From: Pseudomonas sp. SLFW
Lineage (GTDB): Bacteria; Pseudomonadota; Gammaproteobacteria; Pseudomonadales; Pseudomonadaceae
Direction of reading: 5' to 3'
Length of the DNA stretch: 64,000 nt
Assembly (NCBI RefSeq): GCF_009905615.1
Contig: NZ_JAAAKW010000002.1
Location: 186,001-250,000 of the forward strand
Shown piece after piece: positions 37,224 through 45,541 of the stretch. The translations under genes were made by a program, and so were the position numbers. Numbering within the stretch: the stretch's first letter is position 1; each line of letters begins with the position of its first letter. Below the pieces are notes generated by a model. That model worked only from the letters and a program-made list of their open reading frames with translations. It had not been told where the DNA came from and did no database searches.

Positions 37224-38648
37224 TCAGGCCTTCAATGGCACCAAACGTGGAGCGATCATGTTCTCGGGGCGCAAAATGTCGGCGAGCATCGTGTCGTCGA
37301 GCAGGCCTTCTTCGCGCACCAGTTCCAGTACGCCTCGGCCTGTTTCCAGCGCGACGCGGGCGATACGGGTGGCATTTTCGTAACCGATGTACGGGTTCAG
37401 CGCGGTGACCAGGCCAATCGAGTGCTCGACCAGCTCGCGGCAGCGCTGTTCGTTGGCGGTGATGCCGACGATGCAATGCTCGCGCAGCATGTCCATGGCG
37501 CGTTGCAGCAGGCGGATCGAGTCGAAGATCTTGTAGGCGATCAGCGGCTCCATCACGTTCAGTTGCAGTTGGCCGCCTTCGGCCGCGACGGTCAGCGCCA
37601 GGTCGTTGCCCATGATTTCGAAGGCGCACATGTTCACGGCCTCCGGGATCACCGGGTTGACCTTGCCAGGCATGATCGAGCTGCCGGGTTGACGCGCTGG
37701 CAGGTTGATTTCGTTGATCCCGGTGCGCGGTCCGCTGGACAGCAGGCGCAGGTCGTTGCAGATTTTCGACAGTTTGACGGCGGTGCGCTTGAGCATGCCG
37801 GAGAACAGCACGAAGGCGCCCATGTCGGAGGTGGCTTCGATCAGGTCAGCGGCTGGCACCAATGGCTGGCCGCTGATGATCGCCAGACGCTCGACTGCCA
37901 GATGCTGGTAGCCCGGGTCGGCGTTGATGCCGGTGCCGATAGCGGTGCCGCCCAGGTTCACTTCGGTCAGCAACTCAGGCGCCAGGCTGCGCAGACGGTT
38001 GAGGTCTTCGGTCAGCGTGGTGGCGAAGGCGCGGAATTCCTGGCCAAGGGTCATCGGAACGGCGTCCTGCAGCTGGGTCCGGCCCATTTTCAGCACGTGG
38101 CTGAATTCCTGACCCTTGGCGGCGAAGGCCTGAATCAGGCTGTCGAGGCTGGCGAGCAGGGCGTCGTGGCCCAACAGCAAACCCAGGCGAATCGCCGTCG
38201 GGTAAGCATCGTTGGTCGACTGCGCCATGTTCACGTCGTTGTTCGGGTGCAGGTGTTTGTATTCGCCTTTGGCATGGCCCATCGCTTCAAGGGCGATGTT
38301 GGCGATGACTTCGTTGGCGTTCATGTTGGTGGACGTACCGGCGCCACCCTGAATCATGTCGACCACGAACTGTTCGTGGAAATCGCCACGGATCAAGCGG
38401 GCGCAGGCCTCGCTGATCGCTGCGTGCTTCTCGCTGCTCAAGTGGCCCAACTGATGGTTCGCATCGGCGGCCGCTTGCTTGACCATGGCCAGACCGACCA
38501 CCAGTTTCGGGTAGTGCGAAAGGGGAACGCCGGAGAGGTGAAAGTTGTTCACTGCGCGCAGGGTCTGAATGCCGTAATACGCTTCAGCGGGTACTTCGAG
38601 AACGCCAAGCAGGTCTTTTTCGATGCGAAATGATGCAGCGGAGGACAT
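37224..38648 (-). CDS. aspA: aspartate ammonia-lyase
   Basis: 474 residues of the fumarase/aspartase superfamily. Converts aspartate to fumarate and ammonia. N-terminal RIEKDLLGVLEVPAEAYYGIQTLRAVNNF, GGAGTSTNMNANEVIANIALE, and the superfamily signature GSSIMPGKVNPVIPEAVN containing the catalytic Ser loop. Length and position agree with P. aeruginosa PA5429. It has its own terminator and a divergent LysR gene, the usual regulator arrangement. Confidence 0.96.
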   Translation of the reverse strand: MSSAASFRIEKDLLGVLEVPAEAYYGIQTLRAVNNFHLSGVPLSHYPKLVVGLAMVKQAAADANHQLGHLSSEKHAAISEACARLIRGDFHEQFVVDMIQGGAGTSTNMNANEVIANIALEAMGHAKGEYKHLHPNNDVNMAQSTNDAYPTAIRLGLLLGHDALLASLDSLIQAFAAKGQEFSHVLKMGRTQLQDAVPMTLGQEFRAFATTLTEDLNRLRSLAPELLTEVNLGGTAIGTGINADPGYQHLAVERLAIISGQPLVPAADLIEATSDMGAFVLFSGMLKRTAVKLSKICNDLRLLSSGPRTGINEINLPARQPGSSIMPGKVNPVIPEAVNMCAFEIMGNDLALTVAAEGGQLQLNVMEPLIAYKIFDSIRLLQRAMDMLREHCIVGITANEQRCRELVEHSIGLVTALNPYIGYENATRIARVALETGRGVLELVREEGLLDDTMLADILRPENMIAPRLVPLKA

Positions 38649-38825
38649 GATAGAGAAAGTCTCAAGAGAGGCACGGACTAAGCCGGAACGCCTTTAATAC
38701 TAGGCTTGCGGGCGATTGCGAACCAATGCTGTTAAGCGCTAGCCTATGCACAAACGGCATAATGTCGATGTGACGTTCGGATTGTGATGAGCGTGTGAAG
38801 AGGTATTCCGAATGGTCTGCCGTCC

Positions 38826-38914
38826 TGTAGGAGTGAGCTTGCTCGCGATTGCTGTTTGCCCGTGACGAGTTCGTTATCTGGCCTGCCGCCATCGCGAGCA
38901 AGCTCACTCCCACA
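38826..38914. repeat. REP family C, inverted pair in the aspA/lysR gap
   Basis: Arms GGAGTGAGCTTGCTCGCGAT and its near complement, about 89 bp end to end. It lies in the 331-base gap between divergent aspA and the LysR gene, an unusual place because both promoters must be there too. The remaining gap holds no gene. Confidence 0.88.
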
Positions 38915-38979
38915 TAGGGCCGACCGAATTACGTGGCGTGCAGCCGACTCGCCAAGGCTGAGAGCCCCTGGAGAACACC

Positions 38980-39897
38980 ATGAATCTGGAAAGCAAATGG
39001 CTGGAAGACTTCAGCGCGCTGGCGGCCACCCGGAGTTTCTCCCAGGCGGCGGAGCGTCGGTTCGTGACGCAACCGGCGTTCAGTCGGCGGATTCGCAGCC
39101 TGGAAGCCGCTTTGGGTCTGACGCTGGTCAATCGTTCGCGTACTCCCATTGAACTGACGGCGGCGGGCCAACTGTTTCTGGTGACAGCGCGCACCGTGGT
39201 TGATCAACTGGGCGAAGTGCTGCGCCATCTGCATCATCTGGAAAGCGGGCAGGGCGAAGTCATGCAAATCGCCGCCGCTCACTCGCTGGCGCTGAGCTTC
39301 TTCCCGCGCTGGATCGCGCAGTTGCGTAACGAAGGCCTGAACATTGCGACCCGCCTGGTCGCCACCAACGTCGGCGACGCGGTGCATGCCCTGCGTGAGG
39401 GCGGTTGCGACCTGATGCTCGCGTTCTACGACCCCGACGCCGCGTTGCAGATGGACGCCGAGATCTTTCCGTCCCTGCATCTGGGCGTGACGGAAATGCT
39501 GCCCGTCTGCTCGGCGGACGCGGACGGCAAGCCGCTGTTCGATCTGGAAGGCGAACAGAGCGTGCCGTTACTGGCCTACAGCGCGGGGGCCTTTCTGGGG
39601 CGCTCGGTGAACCTGTTGCTGCGCCAGCGCACCGTGCGCTTTACCACGGTTTACGAGACGGCAATGGCCGACAGCCTTAAAGGCATGGCGTTACAGGGAT
39701 TGGGGATCGCCTGGGTGCCACGTCTTTCTATTGCGCCGGAACTGGAGCGCGGCGAACTGGTGATTTGTGGCGGCCCGCGATGGCATGTCCCACTGGAGAT
39801 TCGGCTCTACCGTTGCGCCTTGGTGCGCAAGGCCAATGTGCGGCTGTTGTGGCGCAAGCTGGAAACGGCTGCCGGGGCTGCTGAATCGAATCAGTGA
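38980..39897 (+). CDS. LysR-family regulator divergent from aspA
   Basis: 305 residues: winged HTH (about 5-65, WLEDFSALAATRSFSQAAERRFVTQPAFSRRIRSLEAALGLTLVNRSR) and a substrate-binding domain. Equivalent to P. aeruginosa PA5428 by position. Probable target is aspA and perhaps the alanine symporter and asparaginase; effector unknown. Confidence 0.88.
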   Translation: MNLESKWLEDFSALAATRSFSQAAERRFVTQPAFSRRIRSLEAALGLTLVNRSRTPIELTAAGQLFLVTARTVVDQLGEVLRHLHHLESGQGEVMQIAAAHSLALSFFPRWIAQLRNEGLNIATRLVATNVGDAVHALREGGCDLMLAFYDPDAALQMDAEIFPSLHLGVTEMLPVCSADADGKPLFDLEGEQSVPLLAYSAGAFLGRSVNLLLRQRTVRFTTVYETAMADSLKGMALQGLGIAWVPRLSIAPELERGELVICGGPRWHVPLEIRLYRCALVRKANVRLLWRKLETAAGAAESNQ

Positions 39898-39921
39898 ACC
39901 CGGCGGCCGGTAATGCCCGGA

Positions 39922-40569
39922 TCAGGGGATGTCTTGCAGGTAATTCCGAATCGCCTGCGCCGATTTCTCACTGTAGCGGTAGCAATTCTTGAGGAAGAAA
40001 ACATCCTCCACGAACATGTTAGTGATGCACGGCGCGGGGGCTGCAGTGGCGTGAAATTCGCCATCACTGTGTGTGGCGCCGAGCGTATGCCCGACTTCGT
40101 GGGCAAGGGTGCGATAGGCCGTCATCGACGCTATGGCCGAGCGTTTGCCGAGTCCTGCGACGCCTTGTACGAAAAACGTCAGATTGTCCTTGGTGATCAA
40201 TAGGTATTTGTGGCGCTTGTCGCGGGGTTTGTTTTCGTCAATCACGTAATCGATTACGCGCTGGTCCCATTCATAAAGCGCTTTGTCTGCGTCGCCCAGG
40301 CGATAGTCAAAATCGGTGTAGCCGGGTTTACGCAGTATGGGAACAATCTGCACGTTTCGTTCGGTAATGGCGCCGAGGTCTTCGGTAAACCACCTCAGGT
40401 ATTTTGCGTCCAGATTCCGGATGTCCTGATCGTTGAGTTCATCATGCAGAAAGAGCGTCAGCACGATGGGCATTTTCGCCTCTGTGGCGTCGTTGCCTGC
40501 CGCCAGGGTTGAAGTGGTTATGGCGCCGCCAAGAAAGGCGATCGCCAGCGCTGCGATAAATACGTTCAT
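39922..40569 (-). CDS. secreted metzincin-like zinc protease
   Basis: 215 residues with a signal peptide (MNVFIAALAIAFLGGAITTSTLAA). A complete metzincin zinc motif HEVGHTLGATH (residues 157-167: three His, catalytic Glu158, Gly164) is followed 18 residues later by a Met in CITNMF (Met185) that could be the Met-turn, and Cys181/Cys196 may form a disulfide. No RTX repeats, no serralysin C-terminal domain, no propeptide I can recognise, so it is far smaller than AprA. I infer a periplasmic or secreted metalloprotease; substrate unknown. Convergent with the LysR gene. Confidence 0.75.
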   Translation of the reverse strand: MNVFIAALAIAFLGGAITTSTLAAGNDATEAKMPIVLTLFLHDELNDQDIRNLDAKYLRWFTEDLGAITERNVQIVPILRKPGYTDFDYRLGDADKALYEWDQRVIDYVIDENKPRDKRHKYLLITKDNLTFFVQGVAGLGKRSAIASMTAYRTLAHEVGHTLGATHSDGEFHATAAPAPCITNMFVEDVFFLKNCYRYSEKSAQAIRNYLQDIP

Positions 40570-40803
40570 GGTCTTTTCTCGTCCTTGAGAGTGGATGGAT
40601 GTTGCGCAGTCACAGCTGAACAGAAGCTGCTAAGGATGTCAGTCAGAGCCAGGGCGTGGGCTGGAGGGATTTTTCGCTTTTTATTGTCAAAAAAGGGGCG
40701 CACTTGAGGCAGTTGACAGATGGTCGCCGCTGATCTGTTAAACCACTGTCATTGCGGTATACTGCGCGGCCTTTGGCCGGTTGCACTGGTCATAATTCGT
40801 ACG
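40570..40803. promoter_or_regulatory. divergent promoter region, purE leader start
   Basis: A likely sigma-70 minus-10 element TATACT preceded by GCGG lies at 40759-40764. A small hairpin GGCCTTTGGCC follows at 40769-40779. The rest of the 234 bases carries the metzincin promoter; no gene is seen. If transcription starts near 40771, purE has a leader of about 110 bases. Confidence 0.45.
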
Positions 40804-40842
40804 ACAAGCCACGCCGGTTTTCCCGCGTGGCTTGTTGTTTTT
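40804..40842 (+). promoter_or_regulatory. terminator-like hairpin in the purE leader (possible attenuator)
   Basis: An 11-bp perfect stem ACAAGCCACGC / GCGTGGCTTGT (loop CGGTTTTCCC) followed by TGTTTTT ends 37 bases before the purE ATG. No plus-strand gene ends just upstream (the nearest ends at 39897), so it lies in the purEK 5' leader. It would stop transcription unless an antiterminator fold or factor intervenes. Confidence 0.7.
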
Positions 40843-40879
40843 AGACGCGCCTGCGGGCGCCCGATGAAGAGGCACGACG

Positions 40880-41371
40880 ATGAGCGCACTGGTTGGCGTG
40901 ATCATGGGCTCCAAGTCCGATTGGTCCACCCTTAGCCACACCGCCGACATGCTGGAAAAGCTCGGCATTTCGTACGAAGTCAAAGTGGTGTCGGCTCACC
41001 GCACCCCGGATTTGCTGTTCCAGTACGCTGAAGAGGCCGAAGGCCGTGGCATCGAGGTGATCATCGCCGGTGCCGGTGGTGCTGCTCACCTGCCGGGCAT
41101 GTGCGCCGCCAAGACCCACCTTCCTGTGCTGGGCGTGCCGGTGCAATCGTCGATGCTGTCGGGTGTCGATTCGTTGCTCTCCATCGTGCAGATGCCGGCG
41201 GGCATTCCGGTCGCGACGCTGGCCATTGGCAAGGCGGGCGCGATCAACGCCGCGCTGTTGTCCGCCAGCATCCTGGGCGCCAAACACCCGCAATTCCACG
41301 CAGTGCTGAAAAAATTCCGCACTGAGCAGACAGACAGCGTTCTGGACAATCCAGACCCACGCGAGGCCTGA
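40880..41371 (+). CDS. purE: N5-carboxyaminoimidazole ribonucleotide mutase
   Basis: 163 residues, class I PurE. Moves the carboxyl group of N5-CAIR to give CAIR in purine synthesis. Signatures: [21 protein letters not shown] (phosphate loop), [46 protein letters not shown], and [18 protein letters not shown]-like GAGGCACGACG before ATG 40880. It is 7 bases from purK, so the two are coupled. Confidence 0.96.
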   Translation: MSALVGVIMGSKSDWSTLSHTADMLEKLGISYEVKVVSAHRTPDLLFQYAEEAEGRGIEVIIAGAGGAAHLPGMCAAKTHLPVLGVPVQSSMLSGVDSLLSIVQMPAGIPVATLAIGKAGAINAALLSASILGAKHPQFHAVLKKFRTEQTDSVLDNPDPREA

Positions 41372-41378
41372 GGTTTTC

Positions 41379-42461
41379 ATGAAGATCGGCGTAATCGGTG
41401 GCGGCCAGCTGGGTCGCATGTTGGCACTGGCGGGCACCCCGCTGGGTATGAACTTCGCCTTTCTGGACCCTGCGCCAGACGCATGCGCTGCTGCACTGGG
41501 CGAGCACCTGCGTGCCGATTACGGCGATCAGGACCACCTGCGTCAGCTGGCAGATGAAGTGGACCTGGTGACCTTCGAATTCGAAAGCGTACCTGCTGAA
41601 ACCGTGGCGTTCCTCTCGCAGTTCGTGCCGGTCTACCCGAGCGCCGAAGCCTTGCGTATCGCCCGCGACCGTTGGTTCGAGAAGAGCATGTTCAAGGACC
41701 TGGGCATTCCGACGCCTGCGTTCGCCGACATCCAGTCCCAGGCGGATCTCGACGCTGCCGTCGCCAGCATCGGCCTGCCTGCGGTGCTGAAAACCCGCAC
41801 GTTGGGTTACGACGGCAAGGGCCAGAAAGTCCTGCGCAAACCCGAAGACGTGGTCGGGACGTTTGCCGAGCTGGGCAGCGTACCGTGCCTGCTGGAAGGT
41901 TTCGTGCCGTTCACGGGTGAAGTGTCGCTGATTGCCGTGCGCGCCCGCGATGGCGAAACCCGCTTCTACCCGCTGGTGCACAACACCCACGACAGCGGCA
42001 TTTTGCGCCTGTCCATCGCCAGCACCGATCACCCGTTGCAGGCGCTGGCCGAGGATTACGCCGGTCGCGTCCTCAAGCAGCTCGACTACGTCGGTGTGCT
42101 GGCGTTCGAGTTCTTCGAAGTCGATGGCGGCCTGAAAGCCAACGAAATTGCGCCACGCGTTCACAATTCCGGCCACTGGACCACCGAAGGCGCCGAGTGC
42201 AGCCAGTTCGAAAACCACCTGCGTGCCGTCGCTGGCCTGCCGCTGGGTTCGACTGCGAAAGTGGGGGAGAGCGCGATGCTCAACTTCATCGGTGAAGTGC
42301 CTGCCGTGGAAAAGGTCATCGCCATCGACGACTGCCATTTGCATCACTACGGCAAGGCGTTCAAAACTGGGCGCAAGGTCGGGCATGCGACTGTTCGAAG
42401 CCATGACCGCGCAACGCTGGATCGCCAAGTAAAGCGGGTCGAAGCGCTGATCAAAAACTGA
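41379..42461 (+). CDS. purK: N5-carboxyaminoimidazole ribonucleotide synthase
   Basis: 360 residues, ATP-grasp enzyme making N5-CAIR from AIR, bicarbonate and ATP, feeding PurE. N-terminal KIGVIGGGQLGRMLALAGTPLGM, TFEFESVPAE, then the ATP-grasp core with LKTRTLGYDGKGQKVLR, LLEGFVPFTGEVSLIAVRA, FFEVDGGLKANEIAPRVHNSGHWTTEGAECSQFENHLRAV. Typical length and operon with purE. Confidence 0.96.
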   Translation: MKIGVIGGGQLGRMLALAGTPLGMNFAFLDPAPDACAAALGEHLRADYGDQDHLRQLADEVDLVTFEFESVPAETVAFLSQFVPVYPSAEALRIARDRWFEKSMFKDLGIPTPAFADIQSQADLDAAVASIGLPAVLKTRTLGYDGKGQKVLRKPEDVVGTFAELGSVPCLLEGFVPFTGEVSLIAVRARDGETRFYPLVHNTHDSGILRLSIASTDHPLQALAEDYAGRVLKQLDYVGVLAFEFFEVDGGLKANEIAPRVHNSGHWTTEGAECSQFENHLRAVAGLPLGSTAKVGESAMLNFIGEVPAVEKVIAIDDCHLHHYGKAFKTGRKVGHATVRSHDRATLDRQVKRVEALIKN

Positions 42462-42478
42462 TCATTTGCAGTACACCT

Positions 42479-42616
42479 TTGTAGGAGCGTGGCTTGTCCC
42501 GCGAACGGCTGCGTAGCAGTCGCAAAACGGGTGGGCGCGGTATTTCTGACGCGCCGAGGTCGTAGGATTCTACGACGACTCCGTCGCCGATCGCGGGACA
42601 AGCCACGCTCCTACAG
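42479..42616. repeat. REP family B, inverted pair
   Basis: Arms GGAGCGTGGCTTGTCCCGCG and GCGGGACAAGCCACGCTCCT about 138 bp end to end, after purK. Like the pair at 25826 its spacer contains a CGGCTGCG-AGCAGTCG hairpin. Confidence 0.9.
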
Positions 42617-42722
42617 GTTCGCGCCATTCCAGTTGAACCATTCATCCCCCACACCCCTCTCATAGCGTGTTGCCAATTGCCGACTAGGCTTGGGCATATT
42701 CATTCAAACAGAGGGAAATGGC

Positions 42723-42968
42723 ATGGGAATCATCGGAACCATCTTCATCGGCCTGATCGTGGGTCTGTTGGCTCGCTTTCTGAAGCCAGGCGACGACAGC
42801 ATGGGCTGGATCATGACCATTATTCTGGGCATCGCCGGCTCGCTGGTGGCGACCTACGGTGGTCAGGCGCTGGGCATCTATCAAGCAGGCCAAGGCGCAG
42901 GTTTCCTCGGTGCACTGGTAGGCGCGATTGTTCTGCTGGTGATCTACGGCTTGATCAAAAAGAAATGA
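42723..42968 (+). CDS. GlsB/YeaQ/YmgE-family small membrane protein
   Basis: 81 residues with three membrane segments (IIGTIFIGLIVGLLARFL, GWIMTIILGIAGSLVATYGG, GFLGALVGAIVLLVIYGLI) and the family linker LKPGDDSMGW. Members are stress-induced inner-membrane proteins sometimes annotated as transglycosylase-associated; biochemical role unproven. ATG 42723 is chosen because GAGGGAAA lies at the right distance. Confidence 0.9.
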   Translation: MGIIGTIFIGLIVGLLARFLKPGDDSMGWIMTIILGIAGSLVATYGGQALGIYQAGQGAGFLGALVGAIVLLVIYGLIKKK

Positions 42969-43048
42969 ATGTGAGTCTGGCCCTCTGCGCTATTGCCGCG
43001 TAGAGGGCTAGAATGCGCGGCATCCACTTCTTCCTGCCGAGCACCTCA

Positions 43049-43585
43049 ATGCGTCGTCTTCTTTTCATCTCCCTGCTGCTGGTCTGTGGACTGGCACGCG
43101 CCGCCGACATTCCTGAAACCGACTGGCTTGAGCTCATGCCCAAGTCGGATCAGAAAGCCCTCGAAGCCATGCCCGAAATCGATCACAACTCCCCGGAAGC
43201 CCAGGGGACGTTCGACAGCAAGGGTGGTTTGAAGCAGAGCAAGGGCTTGCCTGCCGTGATGTATTCGACCAAGACCGTCGCGGCCATGGACGGCAAGCAC
43301 ATTCGTCTGGGCGGTTATCCGGTCCCGCTGGAAACAGACGCCAAGGGTCACGCCACGCTGTTTTTCCTGGTGCCGTACCCAGGCGCGTGCATTCACGTGC
43401 CGCCACCCCCGCCTAATCAATTGGTGCTCGTGCGTTATCCCAAAGGGCTGAAGATCGATGATATCTACACACCGCTATGGGTCATTGGCACGTTGAAGAT
43501 CGAGAAGGTCAGCAATGACTTGGCCGACGCGGCTTATGCGCTGGATGCAGGGAAAGTGCGAGTGGTGACTGAGGCGGATTTGTAA
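43049..43585 (+). CDS. DUF3299-type secreted protein
   Basis: 178 residues from ATG 43049 with a signal peptide (MRRLLFISLLLVCGLARA, cleavage before ADI). The DUF3299 pattern follows: TDWLELMPKSDQKALEAMP, HIRLGGYPVPLE and FFLVPYPGACIHVPPPPPNQLVLVRYPKG. Function unknown; in other gammaproteobacteria members lie with ABC-type and DUF2796 genes for metal-linked envelope tasks, not seen here. Confidence 0.82.
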   Translation: MRRLLFISLLLVCGLARAADIPETDWLELMPKSDQKALEAMPEIDHNSPEAQGTFDSKGGLKQSKGLPAVMYSTKTVAAMDGKHIRLGGYPVPLETDAKGHATLFFLVPYPGACIHVPPPPPNQLVLVRYPKGLKIDDIYTPLWVIGTLKIEKVSNDLADAAYALDAGKVRVVTEADL

Positions 43586-43643
43586 GCTGATCCGCCCTCT
43601 GCATCGATCACGCTGCGAATGTTGCGTAATGCCTGAAATCACC

Positions 43644-43732
43644 TGTGGGAGCGAATTCATTCGCGATAGGCCGGCACATTCACAACAATGTGTCGACTGT
43701 AAGATCCCATCGCGAATGAATTCGCTCCCACA
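43644..43732. repeat. REP family A, complete inverted pair
   Basis: Arms TGTGGGAGCGAATTCATTCG and GAATGAATTCGCTCCCACAG, between the convergent DUF3299 and mutarotase genes. Confidence 0.9.
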
Positions 43733-43751
43733 GGGCAAGATCAGCGTTTGA

Positions 43752-44675
43752 TTATTCTTCGCCCAAAGGCTCAGCCCAGATGCTGACGCCCATGACATGC
43801 ATCTCACCCGGCGCGAGCGTCACGATGTCGGTCATGACGTTCGCAGTCTCGACACACACCATGCTCTTCCAGCCGTCGGCTTGCATGTCACTGAACGTCT
43901 TGGTCTTCTCGATCCACGGGTTCCAGACCACGGAGGATTTCGAGCCCTGCGTCTGGATTTGAATCCGACGCTTCCAGCCAGGGTCGACGATGGAAACCAA
44001 GTCCGGTGTGTCCTGATAGATACGGTCCGTCTCGCCGCTGAACGTAATGTCATCGGCCTGCACGTTCAGCGTCTCCCAACTTTCCAGCGTGTTCAGGTAT
44101 TTCACGCCGTCGAGGCCTTCGATGCTCACTTGGTGCACGTCGCTCACTGCGAAATAGCTGTGCAGTGCCTGGCTCAGGCTGACGGTTTCAGGGCCCGCGT
44201 TGAAGCTGGCAAGACTGACGTTCAGCGCAGCGTCCATGCGGATCTGCAGCTTCACGCCTACCGTGTGCGGCCAGCCCGGTAAATGCCCTTCGGCCTTGGG
44301 TTGAATGAACTCGACGATCAGCGCGTCGCCGTCTTCGCCCATGCCCATCAACTCCCAGTCGATGGCCCGAACTTCGCCGTGGGCGTTCGCCGGTTCGCTG
44401 CTCTGGCGCATGTCCTGCACGCTTTGCGGGTTGCGCTGGAAATTGCCGAACCACGGCCAGCACACGGGCATGCCGCCGCGAATCGCTTTTCCGTGTTTGA
44501 AAACCGCACCGGGGTTGGACCAGATCAGGGGCTCATCGCCGTCGATCTGATAGCTGACGACGTGCGCGCCCTGCTGGGCGACCACCAGTTCGGCCTGACC
44601 GTGGCGAATGCGCCAGCAGTTCAGCTCACCGAGCTGGATGGATTCGACTTCTGGCGTAGGCATACGGGTACTCAC
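43752..44675 (-). CDS. D-hexose-6-phosphate mutarotase (YeaD type)
   Basis: 307 residues of the aldose-1-epimerase superfamily, YeaD branch. Motifs: VVAQQGAHVVSYQIDGDEPLIWSNP, KAIRGGMPVCWPWFG (conserved in the branch), HSYFAVSDVHQVSIEGLDGVKYL with the catalytic His, and VVWNPWIEKTKTFSDM then MVCVETANV with the catalytic Glu. Interconverts alpha and beta anomers of glucose-6-phosphate. Start ATG 44675 or four codons later. Confidence 0.9.
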   Translation of the reverse strand: MSTRMPTPEVESIQLGELNCWRIRHGQAELVVAQQGAHVVSYQIDGDEPLIWSNPGAVFKHGKAIRGGMPVCWPWFGNFQRNPQSVQDMRQSSEPANAHGEVRAIDWELMGMGEDGDALIVEFIQPKAEGHLPGWPHTVGVKLQIRMDAALNVSLASFNAGPETVSLSQALHSYFAVSDVHQVSIEGLDGVKYLNTLESWETLNVQADDITFSGETDRIYQDTPDLVSIVDPGWKRRIQIQTQGSKSSVVWNPWIEKTKTFSDMQADGWKSMVCVETANVMTDIVTLAPGEMHVMGVSIWAEPLGEE

Positions 44676-44761
44676 TCAAAGGACAGTGACTGAATCAGAC
44701 TGTGCCAAGCTTGATGAGTTTACTGCGCGCTGCCAAGTGCAATGAGGCGCTGACCCGATGT

Positions 44762-45163
44762 TCAGCGCCGGGCTGGAACCGACCGGGTGCGCCCACTGCC
44801 GTCGATGGCAACGAACACAAAGACAGCCTCAGTCACCTTGCGCCATTCGCTGGACAGCGGATCGTCGCTCCAGACTTCGACCATCATCTGAATCGAGCTG
44901 CGGCCGATTTCCAGCGTCTGGGTATAAAAGGACAGCTGCGCGCCTACGGCCACAGGGACCAAAAACGCCATACGGTCGATCGCGACGGTGGCGACACGTC
45001 CGCCCGCGACTTTGCTGGCCATTGCTGTGCCGGCCAAGTCCATTTGTGCGACCAGCCACCCGCCATAGATATCGCCGAAACCGTTGGTTTCGCGCGGCAA
45101 GGCGGTGATTTGCAAGGCGAGATCGCCCTGCGGGATTGGATCTTCTTGCTCTAACTCATTCAT
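44762..45163 (-). CDS. acyl-CoA thioesterase, hotdog fold
   Basis: 133 residues from ATG 45163 (MNELEQEDPIPQGDLALQITALP). Hotdog domain with TNGFGDIYGGWLVAQMDLAGTAMAS, the substrate-binding helix with catalytic Asp, and a C-terminal sheet. It is a second thioesterase in the window, shorter and unlike the one at 7593. Substrate chain length unknown. Confidence 0.87.
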   Translation of the reverse strand: MNELEQEDPIPQGDLALQITALPRETNGFGDIYGGWLVAQMDLAGTAMASKVAGGRVATVAIDRMAFLVPVAVGAQLSFYTQTLEIGRSSIQMMVEVWSDDPLSSEWRKVTEAVFVFVAIDGSGRTRSVPARR

Positions 45164-45541
45164 CAAGGGGTCCCTCTGACCCATCACGCTCAGTCTTCAC
45201 TACGTTTAAAGGGGGAAGTTCTGCGAAAACGACTTGGGTAAATGGTTTCGCACAAATTCCCCGAAAGACCGGTTGAGTCACGGCCGGGCAGTATATCGGT
45301 CAAGGTCCGACGAAACGACCGCCGGGTTTCCATTTTGCCCGACGCTCGTTGCAATCCATGTGCAGCGACGCGCAATTTGCTATCGTGCCGAACCGATTTG
45401 GCCCACTCCGCCAAAATTGGCACGCAATTTTGATGCCCGATTAACGTGTCGAGTCGATAAATCGCGTGCACAGCCGCTACCCATGGCTGCCTTGCTACCG
45501 ATCACTCGTCCCAAAAGAGTCTCAAAAGAGAAGCCATTGTC
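45164..45541. other. intergenic region with operator-like inverted repeat
   Basis: 378 bases between the divergent thioesterase and MFS genes. A perfect inverted repeat CAAAATTG (45412-45419) / CAATTTTG (45425-45432) with a GCACG spacer lies 110 bases before the MFS start. A TGGCACG sequence inside it recalls a sigma-54 minus-24 element, but no proper minus-12 GC follows. No other gene is convincing. Confidence 0.5.

Noticed and set aside
40804..40842. Terminator of an upstream plus-strand gene
   Set aside because: The nearest plus-strand gene ends at 39897, and a minus-strand gene with its promoter lies between, so the hairpin belongs to the purE leader.
45418..45440. Sigma-54 promoter of the MFS gene
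   Set aside because: The TGGCACG minus-24 element is good, but the minus-12 GC at the correct distance is missing (a TG stands there).
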